Shown piece after piece: positions 49,844 through 58,351 of a stretch of DNA of 64,000 bases. This DNA comes from DASUPK01 sp963724665 (GTDB taxonomy: Bacteria; Actinomycetota; Thermoleophilia; Solirubrobacterales; 70-9). The stretch spans positions 558,001 to 622,000 of the forward strand of contig CAVRVH010000012.1 in assembly GCA_963724665.1 (NCBI GenBank). The letters run 5' to 3'. Each line of letters starts with the position of its first letter. The first letter of the stretch is position 1. Both the position numbers and the translations under genes were made by a program. Under the pieces are notes generated by a model that saw only the letters and a list, made by a program, of their open reading frames with translations, did not search any database and was not told where the DNA came from.

Positions 49844-51351
49844 CGCTCGGCGACCTGCGTGGGCGTGGTTTGCTGGGACGCTGCGACCGAAGCCGCGGTC
49901 GAATGGTCGGCTTGGTGCAGGATCAAGCCGGGGTAGAGCGCGAGCGCCACGATGCAGGCCACCAGACCGGCGACCACGGCGCCGTCGAGCAGGCCGACCT
50001 CGCGGCTCTCGATCCCCGTCGGCTTGCGGTTGTGCATCGCGTGCTGGTAGAGGCGCAGCGCGTAGTAGGCCGCCAACGCGATGCCGATCGCGGCGATGAA
50101 GGCGAAGACGATCTTCTCCTGGAAGATCCCGTTGAGGATGTAGAACTCGCCCATGAAGTTGGAGGAGCCGGGGATGGCGAGCAGGGCCATCGTCGCCACC
50201 AGGAAGAGCGCGGCGAGCACCGGTGCTCGCATCGCCAGGCCGCCCATCTTGGTGATGTCGTCCGTGCCGGTCCGGGCCACGAGCAGCACTGCGATCAGCA
50301 TCAGCGGCGCGATCACCAGGCCGTGGTTGACCATCTGGAGCACGGCGCCGTCCGCGCCATCGGGACGCAGGCTGAAGATCCCGAGGGTGATGAAGCCGAG
50401 CTGCGCGACCGAGGAGTAGCCGAGGATCAGGCGCGCGCTCGTCTGCGTGAACGCCATCACCGAGCCGTACAGGATCGAGGACACGGCGACGATCAGGATG
50501 ATCTCCTGGAAGTGGGTGGTCGCGGCCGGGAAGACCGGCAACACGATCCGCAGGAAGCCGTAGGCGCCGACCTTGGAGAGCACCCCCGAGAAGAGCGCCA
50601 GCGCAGGGAGCGGCGCCACCCGGTAGGCGTCAGGCATCCAGGCATGCAGCGGGAAGGCGGGCATCTTGACCAGGAAGGCCGCGGCGAAGAACCAGAAGAT
50701 CCAGTACTGGCTCCCCGAGCTGAGCGGGTGCGCAGCGAGGTGCTGGATGTTGAAGTCGATCGGCCCGCCGTTCGCAGCCAGGATGCCCGCGGCGATCGCC
50801 CCGACCAGCATCAGCAACGACCCGACGAGCGTGTAGACGATCATCTTGATCACGGCCGGCTGCGGCCGGATCGGCCCCTCGTCCTCCTCGGGCCGTCCCG
50901 GATGCTCGGTGCCCCAGCTCCCGAAGAGGAAGTAGAACGGGATCAGCATCAGGTCGAAGAAGAGGACAAAGAGGATCAGGTCCTGGGCGAGGAATGCGCC
51001 GAGGACGGCGGTCTCGGCGAGGCCGAACATGAGGAAGTAGGTCCGGGGCCGATCCGGTGTGTTGATCGCCGACCAGAGCGTCGCCGCGAACCAGAGGACG
51101 GCGGTGAGCAGGACCAGGAAGAGGCTGATCCCGTCGATCCCGAGCTGGTAGCGGACGCCGAGCGTCGGGATCCAGCTCTCATCGACGGTGTGCTGCAGGC
51201 CTCCGGAGGGGTCGAACTGGGCGACGATCACGACCGACAGGACCAGAGTGACCAACGAGCCGAGGACTGCGACCCAGCCCGATGCCTTGCCCGACATTGC
51301 GCAGGCGACGAGTCCGGCGGCGAGCGGAGCCCAGAGCAGGATCTGGATCAC
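49840..51351 (-). CDS. nuoM: NADH-quinone oxidoreductase subunit M
   Basis: 503 residues from GTG 51351, with AGGAGGG upstream. Antiporter-like pump subunit with LGIDGISLFLVLLTA, FLVKMPAFPLHAWMPDAY (TM7 lysine) and IPGSSNFMGEF. The TM5 position that is an essential Glu in E. coli (Glu144) is Asp133 here, in FFDLMLIPFYFLFGSWG, a conservative change. A hydrophilic insert GTEHPGRPEEDEGPIRP follows. It lies 10 nt after nuoL and overlaps nuoN by 4 nt. Confidence 0.95.
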   Translation of the reverse strand: MIQILLWAPLAAGLVACAMSGKASGWVAVLGSLVTLVLSVVIVAQFDPSGGLQHTVDESWIPTLGVRYQLGIDGISLFLVLLTAVLWFAATLWSAINTPDRPRTYFLMFGLAETAVLGAFLAQDLILFVLFFDLMLIPFYFLFGSWGTEHPGRPEEDEGPIRPQPAVIKMIVYTLVGSLLMLVGAIAAGILAANGGPIDFNIQHLAAHPLSSGSQYWIFWFFAAAFLVKMPAFPLHAWMPDAYRVAPLPALALFSGVLSKVGAYGFLRIVLPVFPAATTHFQEIILIVAVSSILYGSVMAFTQTSARLILGYSSVAQLGFITLGIFSLRPDGADGAVLQMVNHGLVIAPLMLIAVLLVARTGTDDITKMGGLAMRAPVLAALFLVATMALLAIPGSSNFMGEFYILNGIFQEKIVFAFIAAIGIALAAYYALRLYQHAMHNRKPTGIESREVGLLDGAVVAGLVACIVALALYPGLILHQADHSTAASVAASQQTTPTQVAER

Positions 51352-51361
51352 GTCGCCCTCC

Positions 51362-53368
51362 TCATGAGCTCTGCAGGAGGAAGTAGAGGCCGAGCCCGGC
51401 AACGCCGGTGACCAGGAACAGGGCGTAGGACCGCAGATAGCCGGACTGGGCGCCTCGCACCCCGACCCCGACGCCGCGCACCAGGTCGGTCACGCCGACG
51501 ACCAGCCCCTGCACGACGTAGCGCTCGAAGGTCGAGTTGGCCCACCGTCCGACGGCCAGGGTGGGCCGGACGACGAGGATGTCGATCGCTTCGTCGAAGT
51601 ACCACTTGTTCTCGAGGAAGTCGTGCAGCCACGGGAGCCGCTTGGTGAGTGCCGCCGTGGTGCCGGGCCTGCGCAGGTAGGCGTAATAGGCGATCGCGAT
51701 GCCGAGCACCGAGATCAGGCCGCCGATCAGCAGGCCGTGGTACGCAGCGGTGGTGGTCGGCCCCTGCTCGTAGAGGCTCGAGTCGAGGAACGACCCGTGC
51801 AGGAACTTGTGGACGACGTCGTCGACCCCCGGGATCTGGATGAATCCCGCGAACAGCGCCCCGAAACCGAGGATGGTCATCGCGATCTTCATCGGCCACG
51901 CGTCCTCGGCGACGGTGTGCTTCTCGCCCGGGAAGCCGACATCGGTGTCCTCGGCCTCGCCGGTAGCCGGGTTCTGCGGCTCGATGTGCTGGTGCACGCC
52001 CTGCTCGAGATCGCGGGCCACGTCGCAGGGCGGACCGAAGACGACCCGGAACCCGATCCGGAAGGCGTAGAAGGCCGTCAGCAGCGCGCCGATGTAGCCG
52101 CCGATCGAGAAGATCACGTAGAAGCCGCCCCGGTAGGCGGCGAAGTCGAGGATCTCGTCCTTCGAGAACCAGCCCGAGGTGAGCGGGAAGGCCGCCAGCG
52201 CGAGCGCCCCGATGATCAGCATCGCCGAGGTGAAGGGCAGGGACTTGCGGAAGCCACCCATCAGGTCGATGTTCTGGCGGTTCGCCATCGCGCCGATCAC
52301 CGAGCCGGCCGCCATGAAGAGGAGGGCCTTGAAGAAGGCGTGGGTCATCAGATGGAAGAGCCCCTCCGAATACGCCCCGATACCGACCCCCATGACCATG
52401 TACCCGATCTGGCTCATGGTCGAGTAGGCGATGATCCGCTTCAGGTCGGTGACGACGAGCGCGATCGTTGCCGCGATCAGCAGCGTCGCCAGGCCCACGA
52501 AGGCGGCGATGTCGGCGGCGGTGAGGCCGATCTCGAAGAGCGGGTGGAAGCGGGCGATCAGATAGACGCCGGCGGTGACCATGGTGGCGGCATGGATCAG
52601 GGCGGAGACCGGGGTCGGGCCCTCCATCGCGTCCGGGAGCCAGGTGTGGAACGGGATCTGGGCCGACTTGGCGAAGGCGCCGACCAGCAGCAGGCAGCAG
52701 ATCGCGACCACCACGCCCTGGTTCGTATGGAAGGTGTCCTGCGCCTTGCTGAAGATCGAGAGCAGGTCGAAGGTGCCAAGGTCGCGGAAGATGAAGAGCG
52801 CGGCAAGCACCATGCCGATGTCGCCGATCACGTTGATGACGAAGGCCTTCATGCCGGCACTGGTGGCGGTGGTGCGCCGGTACCAGAAGCTGATCAGGGC
52901 GTACGAGGCGAAGCCGACGAATGCCCAACCGACGATCAGCAGGATCAGGTTCCCCGCCAGGACCAGCAGCAGCATCGAGAAGACGAAGAAGTTGAGGTAG
53001 GAGAAGAAGCGGTTGAAGCCGCGGTCGGAGGTCAGGTAGCTGATCGAGTACAGGTGGATCAGCATCGAGACCCCGCTGACGATCAGGCACATATAGATCG
53101 ACAGCGGGTCGACCAGGATGTTGAGCTGGATGTTCAGCCCCGCGGCGCTGGCGTAGTTGTATGCCGAGTCGGTGAGCTGACGATGGTCGACCGGGAGGTC
53201 GAGGATCTTGAACAGCATCCCGAGCGAGGCGAGGAAGGCGAGGCCGATTGCCGCGGTGCCGATCCAGCCCGCGCTGCGACCAGGGAGCTTCTTGTAGAGC
53301 AGGCCGATCAGGAGGCTCCCCGCGAGCGGGAAGGCGAGGACCAGCCAGCCGTACGAGGTAGCGCTCAA
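51362..53368 (-). CDS. nuoL: NADH-quinone oxidoreductase subunit L
   Basis: 668 residues from TTG 53368, matching the usual NuoL beginning. The distal pump subunit with the lateral helix. The TM7 lysine (GAFAKSAQIPFHTWLPDAM), GPTPVSALIHAATMVTAGVYL and TSGWFSKDEIL are conserved. The TM5 acidic residue is not: GWAFVGFASY aligns with the E. coli GWEGVGLCSY, giving Ala149 (codon at 52922-52924) in place of Glu144. A soluble loop of about 60 residues around QGVHQHIEPQNPATGE lies before the last helices. Confidence 0.95.
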   Translation of the reverse strand: MSATSYGWLVLAFPLAGSLLIGLLYKKLPGRSAGWIGTAAIGLAFLASLGMLFKILDLPVDHRQLTDSAYNYASAAGLNIQLNILVDPLSIYMCLIVSGVSMLIHLYSISYLTSDRGFNRFFSYLNFFVFSMLLLVLAGNLILLIVGWAFVGFASYALISFWYRRTTATSAGMKAFVINVIGDIGMVLAALFIFRDLGTFDLLSIFSKAQDTFHTNQGVVVAICCLLLVGAFAKSAQIPFHTWLPDAMEGPTPVSALIHAATMVTAGVYLIARFHPLFEIGLTAADIAAFVGLATLLIAATIALVVTDLKRIIAYSTMSQIGYMVMGVGIGAYSEGLFHLMTHAFFKALLFMAAGSVIGAMANRQNIDLMGGFRKSLPFTSAMLIIGALALAAFPLTSGWFSKDEILDFAAYRGGFYVIFSIGGYIGALLTAFYAFRIGFRVVFGPPCDVARDLEQGVHQHIEPQNPATGEAEDTDVGFPGEKHTVAEDAWPMKIAMTILGFGALFAGFIQIPGVDDVVHKFLHGSFLDSSLYEQGPTTTAAYHGLLIGGLISVLGIAIAYYAYLRRPGTTAALTKRLPWLHDFLENKWYFDEAIDILVVRPTLAVGRWANSTFERYVVQGLVVGVTDLVRGVGVGVRGAQSGYLRSYALFLVTGVAGLGLYFLLQSS

Positions 53369-53372
53369 GCGA

Positions 53373-53672
53373 TCAGCCCCTGAGGCTTCGCAGGTCGTCG
53401 ACGTTGAGCGGAATGCGGCGCCGGTAGGCGGCGACGATGATCCCGAGGCCAACCACCACCTCGCAGGCCGCGATCACCATCACGATCAGGGCGAAGACCT
53501 GACCATCCTGGTTGCCGAGCGAACGCGAGAAGGCGAGCAGCGCGAGGTTGCCGGCGTTCAACATCAGCTCGAGGCAGAGCAGGATCACCAGCGGGCTGCG
53601 GCGCAACAGGACGCCGGAGACGCCAACCGCGAAGAGGAGCGCCGAGAGGACGAGGTACCAGGTGATGTCCAT
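53373..53672 (-). CDS. nuoK: NADH-quinone oxidoreductase subunit K
   Basis: 99 residues, three helices, the normal size. LLCLELMLNAGNLALLAF carries the first conserved membrane Glu and VIAACEVVVGLGIIVA the second; both are part of the proton path linking the quinone site to the pumps. It starts 2 nt after nuoJ and ends 4 nt before nuoL. Confidence 0.96.
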   Translation of the reverse strand: MDITWYLVLSALLFAVGVSGVLLRRSPLVILLCLELMLNAGNLALLAFSRSLGNQDGQVFALIVMVIAACEVVVGLGIIVAAYRRRIPLNVDDLRSLRG

Positions 53673-53674
53673 GG

Positions 53675-54265
53675 TCAGGTTGCCTCCGGCGGCGCGGCCG
53701 CGGGAGAGCCGGGGGGCCGGCCAACACCGCCGGGAGTTCCCCCCGTCTCTCCCGCGTCCACGCCGCGGTGTCTGCCCGCCAGAACAACCGCTCCAACCGC
53801 AGCGACGAGCAGCAAGAGCGAGGCCGCCTCGAAGGCGATCAGGAAGCGCTCGAGCAGCAGCTTGCCGATTGCCGAGGGCGAGCCGAAGCCGAGCTCGACC
53901 GTCGGCCCCTTGGTGTCGATCGCCTGCAGCCCGGAGCCGGTGATCGCGATCGCCAGCTCGACGAAGAGCGCAACGCCGAGCATCGGTGCGATGAAGCGCT
54001 GGCCAGGGATCGGCTCCCAGAGCGGCTCGTCGACGTTGCCGACGTAGGCGGCGACGAAGACGTAGAGGACCATCACCGCTCCGGCGTAGACCACGATCTG
54101 GGCGGCGGCCAGGAACTCGCCCTGCAGCAGGAGGAAGAGCCCGGCGAGCGAGATCAGGTGGACGATCAGCGCGAGGACGCTGTAGAAGGGGTTGCGGAGG
54201 GCAATCACCGCGATCGCGCCGCCCAGGCAGCCGATCGCTCCCAGGAAGAAGCAGACCTGGGTCAC
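53675..54265 (-). CDS. nuoJ: NADH-quinone oxidoreductase subunit J
   Basis: 196 residues from GTG 54265, overlapping nuoI by 4 nt. Five membrane helices with LRNPFYSVLALIVHLISLAGLFLL and IVVYAGAVMVLYVFV (the pi-bulge helix), the hinge of complex I coupling. After the last helix it has a 33-residue Gly/Pro/Ala tail (GVDAGETGGTPGG and GSPAAAP) that is not part of the family fold and shares its DNA ends with the 70-bp repeat found in nuoG. Confidence 0.95.
   Translation of the reverse strand: MTQVCFFLGAIGCLGGAIAVIALRNPFYSVLALIVHLISLAGLFLLLQGEFLAAAQIVVYAGAVMVLYVFVAAYVGNVDEPLWEPIPGQRFIAPMLGVALFVELAIAITGSGLQAIDTKGPTVELGFGSPSAIGKLLLERFLIAFEAASLLLLVAAVGAVVLAGRHRGVDAGETGGTPGGVGRPPGSPAAAPPEAT
53694..53743 (-). 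repeat. Possible shortened relative of the 70-bp coding repeat (nuoJ tail)
   Basis: On the minus strand it starts GGGAACTCC and ends CCCGCGGCCGC, as the nuoG copy does, and encodes GTP...GSPAAAP in the same frame (nuoG: GTP...RSPAAAP). The middle does not align, so relationship is uncertain. Confidence 0.35.
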
Positions 54266-54840
54266 TCGCCCTCGCTCCGCAGCGGCGTGCGGTCGATCGG
54301 CTCGGCGAGCAGCATCTCCTTCGTGAAGATCAGGTCCGAGCGGTTGTAGTCGGACATCTCGTAGTCGTGGCCCATCGTGATCGCGTCGAAGGGGCAGGCG
54401 ACCTCGCAGTAGCCGCAGAAGATGCAACGCGAGAGATTGATCTCGTAGACCTCGGCGTAGCGCTCGCCGGCGGAGACGCGATGGTTCGGATCGTTCTCAT
54501 GCGCGACCACCCGGATGCAGTCGGCGGGGCAGGCGGCTGCGCAGAGCGAGCAGCCGACGCACTTCTCGAGTCCCGTGTCCTCGAAGCGGTGCAGCTTGTG
54601 CCGTCCGCGGAAGCGCTGGTAGACCGGCGTCTTCTCCTCCGGGTACTGGATGGTCACGGTTCCCTCGAGCACCCGGCCGAAGGTGGTGCGCAGTCCGCGG
54701 AGGGTCTCCCCGAAGGCGCGATAGGCGCCGCCCGCGCCGCCGGGCTCGGGGCCGCGCTGGACCGAGATCACGTCCTCGTGGCTCTCCAGGTAGGGGAACT
54801 CCGTCCAGTCGGTCTTCTCGGCGTTGAGCTTCGCCTCCAT
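54262..54840 (-). CDS. nuoI: NADH-quinone oxidoreductase subunit I
   Basis: 192 residues. Two ferredoxin-type 4Fe-4S motifs, CVGCSLCAAACP and CIFCGYCEVACP, carry clusters N6a and N6b on the electron path to the quinone. TIQYPEEKTPVYQRFRGRH before them is a conserved NuoI block. The N-terminal 45 residues, including GPEPGGAGGAYRAF, are variable. ATG 54840 overlaps the nuoH stop. Confidence 0.96.
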   Translation of the reverse strand: MEAKLNAEKTDWTEFPYLESHEDVISVQRGPEPGGAGGAYRAFGETLRGLRTTFGRVLEGTVTIQYPEEKTPVYQRFRGRHKLHRFEDTGLEKCVGCSLCAAACPADCIRVVAHENDPNHRVSAGERYAEVYEINLSRCIFCGYCEVACPFDAITMGHDYEMSDYNRSDLIFTKEMLLAEPIDRTPLRSEGE

Positions 54841-55853
54841 CAGCTCACCGTCACGATCACGGCGGTGGCGAGGATGTTCAGCGTCGCGAGCGGCAGCATC
54901 ACCTTCCAGCCGAGCGCCATCAGCTGGTCGTAGCGGAGGCGCGGCACGGTGGCCCGAATCCAGATGAAGAAGCAGACCAGGGTGAGGATCTTGGCCACCA
55001 TCCAGACGGGGTCGAGCCAGCCTGGGCCCGGCCCCATCCAGCCGCCCAGGAAGAAGGTGACGGCGATGCCCGAGACGACGAACATCTCCAGGTACTCGGC
55101 GAGCAGGTAGGACCCGAAGCGCATGCCGCCGTACTCGGTCATGTAGCCCTGGACCAATTCAGCGTCGGCCTCCGGCAGGTCGAACGGGGCCCGGTTGGTC
55201 TCCGCGAATCCCGCGATCATGAAGATCAGGAAGCCGACGAACTGGGGGACGATGTTCCAGATTTCGCCCTGCGCGTCGACGATGTGGGTCAGCGACAGGG
55301 AGCCGGTCATCATCACGACGCCGAGCAGCGAGAGGCCCATTGACACCTCGTAGGAGATCAGCTGCGCCGCCGAGCGCATCGCCCCGAGAAAGCTGTACTT
55401 CGAGCCTGAGGACCAGCCGGCGAGCAGGAGCCCGTAGAACGAGAGCGAGCCGAAGGCAAAGAAGTAGAGGACGCCGATCGAGACGTCGATTCCGTAGAGC
55501 CCGACCCCGTCCTGCACGTTGCCGAACGGCAGAATCGCGAGCGTGACGATCCCCGAGAAGATCACGATGGCCGGGGCGATCGCAAAGAGGAGCGGTACCG
55601 CCGCGTTCGGCCGGAACATCTCCTTGCCGGCGAGCTTGACGATGTCGGCGAGGGGCTGGACCAGGCCGACCGGCCCGACCCGGTTCGGGCCGTAGCGGTT
55701 CTGGAAGCGGCCGATCAGCTTCCGCTCGGCGACCGTCAGGACCGGGACGATCATGAAGACGCCGAGGAAGATCACGATCGACTTGACGACCATCACCCAG
55801 GTCGCCTCGACGTAGTTGACCTCGGCGAGCGGGAGGGGGATGGGCAGGCTCAC
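54840..55853 (-). CDS. nuoH: NADH-quinone oxidoreductase subunit H
   Basis: 337 residues, eight helices. The membrane subunit forming the quinone chamber: VAERKLIGRFQNRYGPNRVGP, SVELISYEVSMGLSLLG-like AAQLISYEVSMG, AGFAETNRAPFDLPEADAELVQGY and the C-terminal RATVPRLRYDQLM are the four signature blocks. GTG 55853 overlaps the nuoG stop (GTGA). Confidence 0.96.
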   Translation of the reverse strand: MSLPIPLPLAEVNYVEATWVMVVKSIVIFLGVFMIVPVLTVAERKLIGRFQNRYGPNRVGPVGLVQPLADIVKLAGKEMFRPNAAVPLLFAIAPAIVIFSGIVTLAILPFGNVQDGVGLYGIDVSIGVLYFFAFGSLSFYGLLLAGWSSGSKYSFLGAMRSAAQLISYEVSMGLSLLGVVMMTGSLSLTHIVDAQGEIWNIVPQFVGFLIFMIAGFAETNRAPFDLPEADAELVQGYMTEYGGMRFGSYLLAEYLEMFVVSGIAVTFFLGGWMGPGPGWLDPVWMVAKILTLVCFFIWIRATVPRLRYDQLMALGWKVMLPLATLNILATAVIVTVS

Positions 55854-58351
55854 CGCTTGCTCACCTTGATCGTCTGTGGGACCCCGTTGGTGAGCACGTT
55901 GGCGTTCGCGTCATCGGTGCCCTCGATCAGGAACGCGGCGCCCTGGGTCATGCGGTCTCGGATGGCGACCGTTGCCTCGACACTGTGGCCGTTGACGGCG
56001 ACGGTGACCTCGTCGCCGTTCGCCAATTCCAATGCCTCGGCATCTTTCGCGGCCAACTCGAGCTTCTGCTTCGGCATCAGGAACCGCAGCGCGGGATTTC
56101 GCTTGGTGACGTCGGCTGCCCACAGGTCCCGGTACGTGCCCAGGACGAGCGGGCCGCCGCCGGGGGCGGCCGCGGGCGACCTGTCGCCGATCGGCGCTGA
56201 AGGCGTCCCAGATCCATCCCGCGGCTCAGTCGGAGTTCCCGCGGCCGCCCCCGCCGCCGACCCGCTGGCAGGGGTCCACGATTGGCCTGGATCCCGGTCT
56301 CCCCAGCGGAGGCCCGTTCCCCCGATTTCCTCGTAGGTGATCGAGTCGTAGAAGGGGACCTCGTTCGAGAGCTCGTCGAAGACCTCCGCCGGGGACTCCG
56401 GAGTCAGGTCGCTGCCCAGCTCTGCCGCCACCGCGGCCAGGAAGCGCCAGCCGGGGATCATGTCCTCGGGGAGTGGGACGTTGCGGCGCAGGCGCTGCAG
56501 GCGGCCGTCGGGATGGGTGACGGTGCCCTCCTTCTCTGCCCACGTTTCCGCTGGGATGACCAGGTTGGCGAGGCGGGTGGACTCGTCCTCGAAGGAGGCG
56601 ATCGCGACGACGAAGCCCCCGGCGAGCGCCTCGCGCCAGCCCTCGGAGTCGGGATGGGTCCGGACCGGATCGGCGTTGACGAGCAGAGTCGGGCCGAGCT
56701 CGTTGGCAGCGAGCCCGTCCTTGATCGAGGCGCTGCCGCGGCCGCCCGGTGCCGGCTCGAGACCGGGCTTGGCGCTCGGCAGGCAGCCGACCTCTCGCAG
56801 GCCGCGAGCGTTCGACTCCTCGGGGACCTCGAGCAGGCCGGGGCCGATTCGCTGGTGCATCTCGCAAGCCCGGGCGCACGCGTGAAGCGCCTCGACGGCT
56901 CCCGGGCTGCGCCAGAGCCGCTCTCCCCAGATGATCATCTGGTCCGGGCAGTCGCCGAGCAGCTCGGCGACCGCGGCGGCCTCCTTCTCGAAGGGTCCCT
57001 CGGTGTCGTAGCCCACGGCTCCGAGCGCTCCGGCGAGGGCGCGGACGAAGGAAGCTGCGTCGCCGGGCAGGTAGCGGACCGCTTCGTCCGCTCCGCCGTC
57101 GAGGGTGGTCGGGCGCTCGGAGGCGACCATCAGCTTGGCCCTGCCTCGCCGCACGGCCTTGCGGATCCGCAGGTCGAGGATCGGCATCTCGTGCAGCGGG
57201 TCGACGCCGATCACCAGGATCGCGTCAGCGTGGTCGAGGTCCGACATCCGCGTGCCGAGCTCGGGCCGGGAGAGGTCGCCGAGCACGCCGGCGTCGACCG
57301 GGCTCGCGGAGCTGTCGAGATTGGACGAGCCGGCGTCGCGCAGGATCTTCTGGACGAGCCAGCCCTCCTCGTTGGAGGTGCCTCCGCCGACCAGAGCAGC
57401 CGCCTTCTCGCCGGCGCCACGGATCGAGTCGGCGACCCTGGTGACGGCCTCGTCCCAGTTGATCGGGCTCAGGCTTCCGTCGCCGGCCCGAACCATCGGC
57501 CGGGTGATGCGGTCCTCCGAATTGAACATCTGGAATGCGAATCGGCCCTTGTCGCAGAGCCAGCCGTCGTCCACCTCGGCGTTGTCGCGGGCCAGCACCC
57601 GCAGCACCCGCTCGTCACGGACGGTGAACTTGACGTTGCACTGGCTGGGGCAGAGGGTGCAGATCGACCCCGCATCCTCGATGTCCCAGGGCCGCGCGCG
57701 GAAGCGGTAGGTGTAGGAGGTCAGTGCGCCGACCGGGCAGAGCTCGGTGATGTTTCCGTGGAACGGCGCGATGTATGGGCGCTCGTCGAAGGTGCCGACG
57801 AAGGTCTTGTCGCCGCGCTCGAGCAGCTGCAGCTGCTCGTCCTCGGCCACCTCCTGGCTGAAGCGGACGCAGCGGTAGCAGAGGATGCAGCGCTCGCGGT
57901 CGATCGCCACCAGGGGAGAGAGCTCGAGCGGCTTCTCGAAGTGGCGCTTGGGGTCGGTGAAGCGGCTCTTGCCGGGGCCCCAGCCCATCGCGATGTCCTG
58001 GAGCGGGCACTCTCCGCCCTTGTCGCAGACGGGGCAGTCGAGCGGGTGGTTGACGAGCAGGAACTCGACGACGGCGTTCTGCGCCTCCTTGACCCGGTCG
58101 GTCTGCGTGTAGACGACCATGCCGTCGCGGATCGGAGTGGAGCAGGAGGTCTGCAGCTTCGGCATCCCCTCGATCTCGACCAGGCACATCCGGCAGGCGC
58201 CGACCGGGTCGCCGAGCTTCGGCTCGTAACAGAAGACCGGGATCTCGACGTCGCCCATCTTGGCTGCGTCGTGGAGCATCGTGCCCTCGGGGGCAGTTAC
58301 CTCGCGGCCATCGACCACGATCGAAACGTGATTGCGGATCTGCCGGGTCAT
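55850..58351 (-). CDS. nuoG: NADH-quinone oxidoreductase subunit G (with repeat insertion)
   Basis: 833 residues. N-terminal 2Fe-2S domain (CYEPKLGDPVGACRMC, CSTP), the His-ligated 4Fe-4S site HPLDCPVCDKGGECPLQD, the CILCYRC cluster region and an N7-type CTLCPSQCN...LCDKGRF site, then a molybdopterin-oxidoreductase-like domain. Residues about 703-726 come from the 70-bp repeat shared with the cupredoxin gene, set in an Ala/Gly/Pro stretch between QSWTPA and PLVLGTYRDLW. The reading frame is kept, so the insertion probably sits in a surface loop. ATGA overlap with nuoF. Confidence 0.95.
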   Translation of the reverse strand: MTRQIRNHVSIVVDGREVTAPEGTMLHDAAKMGDVEIPVFCYEPKLGDPVGACRMCLVEIEGMPKLQTSCSTPIRDGMVVYTQTDRVKEAQNAVVEFLLVNHPLDCPVCDKGGECPLQDIAMGWGPGKSRFTDPKRHFEKPLELSPLVAIDRERCILCYRCVRFSQEVAEDEQLQLLERGDKTFVGTFDERPYIAPFHGNITELCPVGALTSYTYRFRARPWDIEDAGSICTLCPSQCNVKFTVRDERVLRVLARDNAEVDDGWLCDKGRFAFQMFNSEDRITRPMVRAGDGSLSPINWDEAVTRVADSIRGAGEKAAALVGGGTSNEEGWLVQKILRDAGSSNLDSSASPVDAGVLGDLSRPELGTRMSDLDHADAILVIGVDPLHEMPILDLRIRKAVRRGRAKLMVASERPTTLDGGADEAVRYLPGDAASFVRALAGALGAVGYDTEGPFEKEAAAVAELLGDCPDQMIIWGERLWRSPGAVEALHACARACEMHQRIGPGLLEVPEESNARGLREVGCLPSAKPGLEPAPGGRGSASIKDGLAANELGPTLLVNADPVRTHPDSEGWREALAGGFVVAIASFEDESTRLANLVIPAETWAEKEGTVTHPDGRLQRLRRNVPLPEDMIPGWRFLAAVAAELGSDLTPESPAEVFDELSNEVPFYDSITYEEIGGTGLRWGDRDPGQSWTPASGSAAGAAAGTPTEPRDGSGTPSAPIGDRSPAAAPGGGPLVLGTYRDLWAADVTKRNPALRFLMPKQKLELAAKDAEALELANGDEVTVAVNGHSVEATVAIRDRMTQGAAFLIEGTDDANANVLTNGVPQTIKVSKR
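56174..56243 (-). repeat. 70-bp in-frame coding repeat, copy 2 (nuoG)
   Basis: No gaps and seven mismatches against copy 1 at 43799-43868; four of the seven cluster in one 8-bp stretch and three in a triplet. Encodes GTPTEPRD...PIGDRSPA in frame with nuoG. Same palindrome CGCCGATCGGCG as copy 1. Confidence 0.85.
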
